The position numbers and the translations under genes were made by a program. A stretch of 17,472 nt of DNA. It comes from Gryganskiella cystojenkinii. Taxonomy: Eukaryota; Mortierellomycota; Mortierellomycetes; Mortierellales; Mortierellaceae. Of the stretch, positions 9,555-17,255 are shown in pieces. The stretch spans positions 1 through 17,472 of the forward strand of contig JAAAIG010000132.1 of NCBI GenBank assembly GCA_015852425.1, written 5' to 3'. Position 1 is the first letter of the stretch. Every line of letters begins with the position of its first letter. The notes beneath the pieces were generated by a model. The model was not told the origin of the DNA and ran no database searches. It was given only the letters and a program-made list of their open reading frames with translations.

Positions 9555-9608
9555 CCCTCAGATCCCTCAGATCCCTCTGACCCCTCAGACCTCTCGGACC
9601 CGTCGGAC
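9555..9608. repeat. 9-bp tandem repeat, six copies
   Basis: Six copies of a 9-bp unit (consensus CCCTCAGAT/CCCTCGGAC) run head to tail, diverging from left to right. On the minus strand one frame reads Ser-Glu-Gly or Ser-Asp-Gly repeats. A period of 9 preserves any reading frame. It overlaps the possible pseudogene and follows the secreted-protein gene. Confidence 0.85.
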
Positions 9609-9978
9609 TCGGTTGAGATCGGGGTCCATTCTATATCCGGTTCAGGAAGATGAGATCCGATATCATGGACAGGACCCAAAGTCGGGAACCGCAACCAATT
9701 ACATTGATCATCCACGGGCCAGGATCGTTTGAGGAGGCGAACCGAGATTTGGGCAATGGTCCTGAAGCGTGTCCAGAGCAGTCTAGGTCGGGAAATGACG
9801 TTGATTAGTAACTTCCTAGAAGGTACCTCCATGACGCCGAATAAACTCCGGCGGAGAAGGGTATGTGAATGCCATATCCTCCAGAACTCGCTGTTGGAGA
9901 GTGGACTTTGAGGGTTTCGGAAGGGGTAGTGATAGACCTTGGTTCAGTCACCTTGTCATCAACATCATTATCGTCATC

Positions 9979-10016
9979 GTTGTTGTTTTTGTTGTTGTTG
10001 TTGTTGTTGTTGTTGT
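9979..10016. repeat. GTT/AAC trinucleotide microsatellite
   Basis: A run of GTT on the plus strand, interrupted once by extra T residues near 9986-9990 and otherwise pure from 9991. On the minus strand one frame reads an Asn run. Such repeats vary in length between strains. Confidence 0.9.
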
Positions 10017-10350
10017 CGTGATCGAAAAAAACAGAAAAGCTGTTGCCAGTGAAAGAAAGGTCTCGGACAAATTGGCGTGGCGCAGGAGCATGTTGCCGGG
10101 CTTGACAGACGCGGGCACTGGCGGCAAGCATGTCTCTGTCGAGGTATTATTGACCAGACGCGTGAATATGCTCCAGAATCGGGAGTGCGTGAATCCTGAA
10201 ATCAGTTGTCATATCTAGTAATCATTGCCGAGAATCTCCCAAAAAAAATAACAATAAGAAAAAAATAAAAATAAAGTCTTTCGATGGATGTAATACGGCG
10301 ACAAGTGTTTTTTTTTAAAAAACAATTGCCTTGTGAGGATTTCTCGTTCT

Positions 10351-12084
10351 TTATACTGGGCTCGAAACAAACTCCGAGAGTCGTTCCTCCAGACTTGTCC
10401 GAGTAGGGTCCTCGAGCTGCGGCCAGTTCTCAATCATCCAACGAATCTCCTCCTCACCTGATAGCAACACCATCGAATCCACCACTTGTAGCCTCGTCAA
10501 TGTACTCAGCTGAGCTAAACCATCCTCCAGCGTTAATGGAATCGGTTCATCCTCGTCTGTTTCCACCGACTCTGTCTCGTGATGCTCTTCATCTTCGTCC
10601 TCTACTTCTTCCTGCTCGGATTCTCGCCCCTCTTCTTTCTCATTTATATCCTGGACCTCTACGTCGTCACAGACGCCCCTCGTGTCTAATGACGGCTCCT
10701 CCTCCTTATCCTCGACCAGAAGAAGCACCGCCATTATCTCCAACTGTGTCAGTTGCGAAATTCGTGACAGGATCATGGAAATAGACGCTGACCTTCTTGT
10801 TCCTGAACGCCGCTGGATACGAAAACTCAGAGAAAGGTCCTTCAGACCGAGACACACCCAAGGTTGGTCATTCTTCCAAATATGCGTATCCTGGATGGTC
10901 TTGGCTTGAAACTGTTCCAGGTTCGGCAAGGAGCATAGCATCTCTTGGATCGCGGATCCGGAAATCTGGTCACACATACTGAGGTTAAGGGCCTTCAGCG
11001 CCAACAATCTGGATTCGACTGAACGAAGGACTCGCCAAGAACCCATGCTGAAGTTGGTGCATTCGAGTGCAAGTTTAACGCCTGTTCTTGAACGCGGTGT
11101 CGTACCAGCTGGACACCTGGGATCGTGGTCCAACCACGCTTTCAACAACGACTCGAAATCATCGTCCTTGAAATGCCTTTCATTTAAGGTCAGGTCCTTG
11201 AGATCCGGGAACGAATGGCCATCCTGCATCAGTTCGGCCAATTTTGCCATTGGCACAGTCGGCTCAGAGAATCGATCATCATCGTTGTACCAGTTCAATC
11301 GAATGAGACCTGGGCACTGTTTCAGGATCCAGACTTGGATCTCCAAGGTATTTTCGTCGTATTGGTTCATGGTCAGATCTTGGATTCGATTCGGTCCAGT
11401 GGAGCGAGGCCAATGTTGGGTGATAACAGGGGTCGGTGTGAGATTAATAGAGAGTATGGGCGCGAGCGTCTCCAAGTTGACGGTTCGTAGTCTCGACCAG
11501 AGTCGTTCGAACTCGTGAATAAACTGCTGATGATCCTCGAATTGAAGAAGATGCGCGACATCCAACCGTTCCAAACGCGGACAATTCACGAGGGCCTCAA
11601 TGATGTCCTTGGCTGCAATATGATCCAAGGTTACGCCCTTGAGATGTTCTCTGTGTCGCTGAAGAAAAGCGAGTTGTGAGGGATCGGTTCGGTCCTCTGA
11701 GGGGAGGTTGATCTCGAGTTGGATGAGGTTGGGGCAGGTTAGCTCATGGGTTGACGTGTACTGCCGTCTCTTGTAGTCGTCGTCGAGTAAAAGATCCAAC
11801 GATGAGTTGCAGAAGAAGGCAATCTTGCGGATAAGAGAAGCGTGCTCCAAGACGGCTTGGTTCGAGACTCGCCGGGTACCTGTATCTCTGCCGACGGGAT
11901 AGACGTTGAGTTCGTAGTAGAACCAAGGGAGGAACGTCTCGTGCCAGAGATGGGAGACCAAGAGACAATGAACGAGCTGGGACCGATTAAGGTATTTACC
12001 CACTTGAAAGATTATTTCTGGTATCGTCAGAGGGTTGATTCTGTTGTCGAATTGCTTTGTTTCAGGTTCAAGGATGGGAGTCAT
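10351..12084 (-). CDS. F-box / leucine-rich-repeat protein B
   Basis: Single-exon gene of 577 residues. The first in-frame ATG is at 12084; the open frame continues upstream but without an ATG. An F-box spans residues about 17-56 (NPLTIPEII ... VSHLWHETFLPWF), followed by degenerate leucine-rich repeats with CPNL, CPRL and CPGL at repeat starts. It is predicted to be an SCF ubiquitin-ligase substrate receptor by family, target unknown. It aligns end to end with the paralogue at 6800-8368, down to the C-terminal SGEEEIRWMIENWPQLE block. The main difference is a strongly acidic insertion at about 457-516, rich in Glu and Asp, where the paralogue has only a short linker. Gene order and shared orientation indicate tandem duplication followed by divergence. 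Confidence 0.9.
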   Translation of the reverse strand: MTPILEPETKQFDNRINPLTIPEIIFQVGKYLNRSQLVHCLLVSHLWHETFLPWFYYELNVYPVGRDTGTRRVSNQAVLEHASLIRKIAFFCNSSLDLLLDDDYKRRQYTSTHELTCPNLIQLEINLPSEDRTDPSQLAFLQRHREHLKGVTLDHIAAKDIIEALVNCPRLERLDVAHLLQFEDHQQFIHEFERLWSRLRTVNLETLAPILSINLTPTPVITQHWPRSTGPNRIQDLTMNQYDENTLEIQVWILKQCPGLIRLNWYNDDDRFSEPTVPMAKLAELMQDGHSFPDLKDLTLNERHFKDDDFESLLKAWLDHDPRCPAGTTPRSRTGVKLALECTNFSMGSWRVLRSVESRLLALKALNLSMCDQISGSAIQEMLCSLPNLEQFQAKTIQDTHIWKNDQPWVCLGLKDLSLSFRIQRRSGTRRSASISMILSRISQLTQLEIMAVLLLVEDKEEEPSLDTRGVCDDVEVQDINEKEEGRESEQEEVEDEDEEHHETESVETDEDEPIPLTLEDGLAQLSTLTRLQVVDSMVLLSGEEEIRWMIENWPQLEDPTRTSLEERLSEFVSSPV

Positions 12085-12226
12085 TGTCTCGAGATGATGA
12101 AATGGTTTGTTTCTTGAGGATTGGATGATTGAATGACAAAAATAATGAAATTGATGCTCGGACAACGGTGTTGTCTAGTGTAATGGTTCAATTCATAAAC
12201 GACTCAATAATTCGACATGCAATACT

Positions 12227-12246
12227 TTTATTCGATATCGAATAAA
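12227..12246. repeat. perfect 20-bp palindrome
   Basis: TTTATTCGATATCGAATAAA is its own reverse complement over all 20 bases. Each arm ends in AATAAA, so both strands carry a poly(A)-signal hexamer. It could instead be a binding site for a dimeric regulator (TCGATATCGA core) in the divergent promoter region. Confidence 0.8.
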
Positions 12247-12642
12247 TGCTGACCCTCCATTTCAAACGCCAAGGCATGGTAGCAAGGATATTGTGCCAGA
12301 GCTGATCAAACTGGAAGCAGACGTGGACAAGATCGTAGGTATTCTTTTTTAATAACAATGTAAGAAAGGGATTGGTTGCTGGAGAATACAAAATAATAAA
12401 ACGAGACAACGCATGATAGTGTGGCGCTTGAAGGCGAAAGATAAAGGCGAAGGATGTCAAGAGCACTTCCAACAGGGAGATCCAGAAGCGGTGTCGATCG
12501 CACTGTGCTGCTGCGGTCACGGCTTTGCAAGTAACAAATGATCACTCGTAAGCAAGGGCAGAAAAAAAAAGGCCGTTGTTTTCGCACAAAAATAGAAAAC
12601 GAACAGAGGTTTATCATGCGGACGCTGACAGCATTGCTCTCA

Positions 12643-12667
12643 TTTTTTTTTTTTTTTTTTTTTTTTT
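12643..12667 (+). repeat. 25-T homopolymer in the PIL1 promoter
   Basis: Uninterrupted run of 25 T, starting 216 bp upstream of the PIL1 start codon. Poly(dA:dT) tracts exclude nucleosomes and are common in fungal promoters. The exact length is prone to sequencing error. Confidence 0.9.
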
Positions 12668-12858
12668 CCTTGCTTTCTTCTTTCTCATCTTCTATTCCTT
12701 CTTTTCCATTACTCGATTCCATTCCTTCCACTCTGTCACAGCCTTGTTTCTTTCCCTCATCCTTTTCTGTTCATCCCCGTCCACACCGTCCCTTCTTCCC
12801 TCCGCTAACAACACTCCTTTTCATTTTAAAAAAAGCATAAAAAAGACCTTCACCAACA

Positions 12859-15800
12859 ATGGATCTCCTCGGTCTGCAATCGCATTTGCAGGACAGCGCA
12901 AGACGTGCCGCTGGATCCTTCCTCAGCCCGCTGACCAATGCCATTGGTGAGCAGCGCAGACTCATCGACAGTCTTGGCGTTGTCTCTAAAATCAGAGTAG
13001 AGGAATGCAAGCACATGATGGACTGGAGCAAGACTCAGGTACAGCAGACCTCCTTCCATCCTCTTCAAAAAACCACATTGAGGAAGACAGACTGTGGGAA
13101 TAATCTTTTTAGTAGATGTCACCACCCATGCTCGAGTCTCATTCATCTCTTGTTCCTTCCGGGTTTAAACGCGTAAACGCGTGTTCTCTCTCCCAATTAC
13201 TAGACGGATGACTTGGGCGATGTCCTCCTGAAACTCAACCTGTTGATTCGCAAGATCAGTGACTACGAGATCCGCTTCGGGACCCAGTACGAGTCCTTTC
13301 GGGAAAAGATCAAATACCTGCGGACCAAGGATGACTCGCTCTGTGAGATGGGACGTCGTCAATCCGAACTCCAACAAAAGATCCTCCAGGCTTCCAAATC
13401 AAGCCTACGTACCGCCAAAGCAAAACTCTTGCAGACCGAACTGGATAATATTCAAAAGGAGTCCGCCCCAACCGAGACCAAGCTTCAGAATTTGAAGCGA
13501 CAGTTGATTAAAGGCGCCTACACGGAAGAGCTGAACGCCATCATTGAGTTGGGCAAGAAGATGCAAATCATCGGAGAGCATGGCAAGCAGTTATTGGACC
13601 ATATCGACCTTCCCGGTGCTGTTGGTGATGGTAAGTCACACAGAGAGAGAGACGATGCTCAACAGCGAGACAAAACGAGAAAAAAGACTCAAGATTTATT
13701 TCCCGCGGAGGCTGTTGTCGTTTTGTTGGAGGGGGAGCAAATGACACAATCACACAACCCACGTTGATTTGTTGTTGTTTTTCGAGCGAAGACACATGTG
13801 ATGACTAGACCATTTTATTTCCTTCCATACTCACCATTACTATGCCATCTTGTTATTATGCTATCAGGTCGCAAAACCGAAGATGTTCTTCAGGCTGCGA
13901 GAATTGCTCTTGAGAACTGGGACCAACTCGTCATGGTCGACCCTTCCTCGATTGTTGTTCATGCACCTCCACCCCCACCACCAGCCCGATCCTTGACTGG
14001 ACTCTCTCAGACCTCGATCGACTCGGATATTCAAACCCTGGACGTCAAGGAATCCCGTACAGTCGTCTCGGAATCATCAGAGGACTCGGATTCAGATTCA
14101 GATGTAGAATTTGTTCAGGCACCGGCTTCGCCTCTCAAAGCCAAACCTTCTGTAGCCCTAACCTCATCGACTGAACAACCATCTGCTGTCGCCGATAATC
14201 TTTTGCAAGTCAACAATTCCGCTTTCGGAACGACCTTGGCTCCCAAATTGACTTTGTCGCCTAACAAGAACACCAAGGCGACTCAATCGGGCCCTACGTT
14301 ACCTCCAAGGACCTCGGATTGGGCTTCAGAGGCTGCTGAGGCTCTGGCCAGTGTCGCAGTGATCAAGAAGAACGAATCTGTCAAGAAGGAAAATGACCCT
14401 TTGCCTATTGCCAAGAAACACGGGAGCGGCAGTTTGACCCCCTCCAAGATCGAGGACACTACCGCTGCTGAAGCGGAGGCTCTGAAAAAACTGGAAGAAT
14501 TAGAACTCAAGCACGCTTTGGAACTCAGTCTTGCCGAGTCTGCGACCCCTCCAACACCTGCGGCCGAGGAGGGTGAACTTCGCTTGACGGCTGAGGAGCT
14601 TCGATTTGTGATGGGTGATGTCGTCCCCAAACGTTCGACCAAAGTCGTAAAGCGTCAAGCTAGAGCCCCTGAGACAACGGATGGTGATGCGCCTGCTGTC
14701 TCGAAGCGTGCCAGTTCCAGACTTGCCAAGGCGGCGACCAAAAAGATCAATACTGACCTTGGAGCATCAGCATCCGTCTCTGAGGCGGAATCCGAGGATC
14801 TGGAGACGCCCAAGGCCAGCAAGGCTCCGCGTATCATTCGTGGTCCTCAAGCCTCTGTTGAGTCGGACTCAAACAGGTTATCGCAGCAGGGTCCTCGTCC
14901 ATGGGTTGAGGAGGAAGAAGAAGAGGAAGAAACCGAGTCTTCAGACGAATCTGAGGAAATTCATGAAGAACTCGGAGCAGTTGCTGATATCCCCGAGCCC
15001 ATGGGTGATGTCAAGACCTCGCCCAAGAAGAAAGAAGATATTCCCGAGACCATGGGACCTGAACCAGAGAAGCTACTTGAGAGCATGGGACCGGAGCCTG
15101 AACGACTCCTTGAGAGCATGGGAACGGACACGGAGCAACCATTGGAGAGCATGGGACAGGATGGTCAGGACGAGGACGTCACCACTCCAGTCGCTTTTGT
15201 GTCTATGCCTCAAATGCCATCATTGGATCAGATCCGTGAACAAAAGATTGCAATGAAGCAGTACCAACAACAGCAGCAACATTTGCAACAGATGCAGTAC
15301 AACCAGTCGCCAGAACCGATGCACCAGTCCCTTCAGAACTCGCCCCAGTCTTTCAATCAGCAGACGGTCTTAGGACAGGGACGTGATCATACCCTTCAGC
15401 CTTCCCCTCAGCCTTCGCAGGCGACCTTATCCACGCCCAGAACAGCATATGCTCAGCTCTCGAGCTACCAGTCGTCTATTTCTTACCAACCCTCTACGGC
15501 CTATGTTCCCTCGTCCAAGCAAAAAAACCGCCTGTCGGGATCGCACACTCCCCCACAACAAGGGGGCAATGTTTCTCCAGGATCGTCCCCTCGTCCTCAG
15601 AACCAGCAACAATTTCAACAACAACAGACGGGCACCTATAACGCTCAGTATATCCAGCAACAACAGCAATACCTTCGTCAACAACAGCAACAGTTGAACG
15701 ATTTCTATTACCAACCCCATGAACAAGAGCAAAACCAACAACAGTATCAGTTGTACCAACAGCAGCTGAGAGAGCAGCGTCATCGAGAAGACTCGGTCTC

Positions 15801-16263
15801 TTCAGTGTCCTCGCTCGGCAGTAATTACGGGATTGCACCCCTGGGATGGAACATGTCTCATCAGCACCAACAACCGACGAACCCGTACGTCCAACAGCAG
15901 CAACAGCAATACCAGCAGCAGCAACAGCAACAACTGTACCAACAGCAGCAGCAGCAATATCAACAGCAACAACTATACCAACAGCAACAGCAACAGCAGC
16001 AGCAGCAGCAGCAGCACCCTGAGCGACCTGGATCTGCGGCTGGATCGAATCATGGTGAAGAACACCAATCGGTCTCATCTTCGGGCGCTCCTTCACCTTC
16101 GCCCTCACATATCTCGTTGATTCCTGATAACACGAGCAGTGCTGCCGCGACACCCGTGATGGCTTCTGTTGCTCCCTTGACACTCCAGGGAAAGAAACCT
16201 GCGGTAGCGGCTGCGGACTCGCATGCTCCTAACCCGGATGATTACAAAGTCGAGGTCAAGTAA
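12859..16263 (+). CDS. PIL1: Eisosome Pil1/Lsp1 protein with long disordered tail
   Basis: Structural component of eisosomes, the furrow-shaped plasma-membrane domains of fungi; the Pil1/Lsp1 BAR-type domain binds and bends membrane. Exons are 12859-13038, 13204-13630 and 13868-16263; introns are 165 bp (phase 0) and 237 bp (phase 1), both GT..AG. The product is 1000 residues. Residues 1 to about 230 match the Pil1 core: helical, with YE..FG.QYE.FR, an AY.EEL.....K...I.EHGK.LLD block and A...LENWD at the end. Yeast Pil1 stops at about 340, so about 770 residues are extra. In order the tail has a proline run (APPPPPPARS, about 234), a Ser/Asp run, a ubiquitin-interacting motif (411-427), acidic runs (about 549-575), three 11-residue MGPEPE repeats, and a Gln-rich region (about 661-918, longest run 12). 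The start ATG follows ACCAACA, a good context. The splices join frames exactly and no stop interrupts. Tail function is unknown; the core assignment is firm. Confidence 0.93.
13167..13182. promoter_or_regulatory. two MCB-like ACGCGT boxes in PIL1 intron 1
   Basis: AAACGCGT is repeated twice head to tail, giving two ACGCGT hexamers 8 bp apart. ACGCGT is the MluI cell-cycle box bound by the MBF complex in yeasts. The location, near the 3' end of an intron, is unusual for a promoter site, and no other box was noticed in the PIL1 upstream region. Confidence 0.25.
14491..14541 (+). other. ubiquitin-interacting motif coded in PIL1
   Basis: Residues 411-427 read LEELELKHALELSLAES. This fits the UIM pattern: acidic residues, a hydrophobic residue, two positions, invariant Ala (419), three positions, invariant Ser (423), two positions, then an acidic residue. 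UIMs are short helices that bind ubiquitin and occur in endocytic adaptors such as epsins. The flanking sequence is disordered and low in complexity. Confidence 0.6.
15052..15150 (+). repeat. 33-bp tandem repeat coding 11 residues, three copies
   Basis: Copies at 15052-15084, 15085-15117 and 15118-15150 encode MGPEPEKLLES, MGPEPERLLES and MGTDTEQPLES, followed by a partial MGQD. A further related MGD occurs upstream. The copies keep frame within PIL1 and differ by substitutions, so they arose by in-frame duplication. Confidence 0.9.
15889..16014 (+). repeat. CAG/CAA repeat tract coding polyglutamine in PIL1
   Basis: Glutamine runs separated by single Tyr, Leu-Tyr or similar residues; the last run (15979-16014) has 12 Gln, ending in seven pure CAG codons. 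Mixed CAA and CAG elsewhere should slow slippage, while the pure CAG end is the likeliest to vary. Gln/Tyr-rich tracts of this kind can drive prion-like assembly. Confidence 0.9.
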
Positions 16264-17049
16264 AAACTATAACGAGGCATAATAATTGTTTTCTCCTTGT
16301 AATTTAACAAAAATAAAGAATAAGAATATTGGTTCAGTATGCCGTGTAGGAGACGCGCCCTGGATGTGGTGAATGGGTAGGGGGAAGGAGACATCGAACC
16401 ATGGAGACACTATAACTCAATAGGAGAACGAAGAAGAGAACAAGGCTGAAAAGCTAAAGAGTCCAGCTGCCTCGAAACGTGTGTGAGGGAGGATTCAAGA
16501 GCAAAGAAAAAATGGTCTTGATGTGTATAGCAAGGACTGATGCAGGATAGAAACTCAACATCTTTTTCTTTATTTATTTTGGGTAACATCGCGAAGAGAA
16601 ATGGAGGTTTGGCGCCCAAGATATGATTAAGGCACAATGATACCAGGGTTTTCCGTGTTTTGTTTATTGTCAACACTGCTTTTTATTATATGTTGTTGTT
16701 TTTGGATGATGGCTAGTGTTCTGATGTGGAGCATGCGCGGGAGAGAAAAAGAAGGAACAAGAGAGAACCTCGGGAGTTGAGTCAATTTGTGGTATGCTTT
16801 GGCACGTCCTGCTCCTTTCCACAAAAACAATTACCGGGCATATCAAGGCGCAGAGGAAAACCTCCTGTGTTCTTTTCTTTTTAATTTGGCGTGCACAAAG
16901 GAGAGCGAGAGACTGGTCGCTCGCCGATGGCAAGCCTCTTCCGATCACAGTCTTTGTGCGTTTGTTCGAGAAGGGGATGCAAGAGGAAAGGATATCGTGT
17001 ATGGTCGGTTCTTTTCTTGATAGAGTGACAATCCTTTTTGATCAACTCG
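16264..17049. other. spacer between convergent PIL1 and terminal gene
   Basis: Contains the 3' UTR of PIL1 and presumably that of the minus-strand gene at 17050. Two minus-strand AATAAA hexamers lie near 16663 and 16682. They are far (about 370 nt) from the minus-strand stop. No gene was seen; open frames of up to 112 codons on the plus strand overlap the minus-strand coding end and look accidental. Confidence 0.5.
16312..16317 (+). terminator. poly(A) signal of PIL1
   Basis: AATAAA lies 48 nt after the PIL1 stop codon in AT-rich sequence, preceded by a T-rich stretch. Position and context suit a short fungal 3' UTR. Confidence 0.55.
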
Positions 17050-17255
17050 TCAACTGGGGCGGACCTCATAGGTCTGTTTGGTGCAATCATAGCAGCACAG
17101 CCAAGTCAGGACCTCGTCGTCAGTCTGGATAACCTTGCAGTCCTCAGCAACTTCTCCAAACTCGTCACTAACCGCATCACTGTTGTCTTCTGTTTATAGT
17201 CGAGGTCACGCATGTAACATAAGAGACTGCTGTTGGACGAGCCAGTTGCAGACAT
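17050..17255 (-). CDS. end of a small unidentified gene, frame interrupted
   Basis: On the minus strand an open frame stopping at 17052-17050 ends with a coding-like acidic stretch (SDEFGEVAEDC) and a Cys-rich tail (LTWLCCYDCTKQTYEVRPS). That frame closes at a stop at 17196-17194, next to TATAAACAG. A second frame begins with ATG at 17255 in a good context (AAAACAATG), reads MSATGSSNSSLLCYMRDLDY and reaches the same place. The two are one base apart, so the sequence behaves like a gene of about 70 residues with a one-base deletion near 17193-17195 (an AAA run). Alternatively CTATAAACAG is the 3' splice site of an intron whose first exon lies beyond the window. The family is not recognised; the clustered Cys might bind metal. 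A sequencing error near the contig end is quite possible. Confidence 0.4.

Larger units (their letters stand above)
9524..10214 (-). pseudogene. possible decayed coding sequence, minus strand
   Basis: Three minus-strand frames in succession look partly protein-like but none makes a whole gene. About 10210-10030 reads FWSIFTRLVN followed by Pro/Leu-rich text; the middle encodes an Asn run from a GTT microsatellite; and about 9885-9524 reads SEFWRIWHSH ... PTLGPVHDIG and ends in SEG repeats. No F-box or start is found, and only about 140 bp separate it from the end of F-box gene B. A fragment of a gene broken by frameshifts is the simplest reading, possibly a third member of the local cluster, though direct similarity to the two F-box genes was not seen. 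Chance open frames are the alternative. Confidence 0.25.
12085..12858. other. divergent spacer between F-box gene B and PIL1
   Basis: About 770 bp between divergent starts. It contains a 20-bp perfect palindrome (12227-12246), a run of 25 T (12643-12667) and then a long C/T-rich tract (about 12668-12830) on the coding strand of PIL1, a usual fungal promoter/leader composition. No clear TATA box and no convincing gene was seen. Confidence 0.6.

Noticed and set aside
12248..12352. Plus-strand frame reading KDIVPELIKLEADVDKIVGI
   Set aside because: Looks protein-like for about 30 codons but has no ATG, no acceptor site upstream and stops in front of AT-rich sequence; kept as noise.
14283..16183. 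Long minus-strand frames rich in Val, Ala and Leu opposite PIL1 exon 3
   Set aside because: They arise from reading CAG/CAA repeats and Ser/Glu codons on the opposite strand; the plus-strand frame is continuous with the Pil1 core.
16794..17132. Plus-strand open frame of 112 codons
   Set aside because: It overlaps, antisense, the better-supported minus-strand Cys-rich coding end and has no recognisable feature.
17190..17198. Programmed -1 ribosomal frameshift at TATAAACAG
   Set aside because: In frame the codons are TAT AAA CAG, which does not form an X XXY YYZ slippery heptamer; an indel or intron is simpler.
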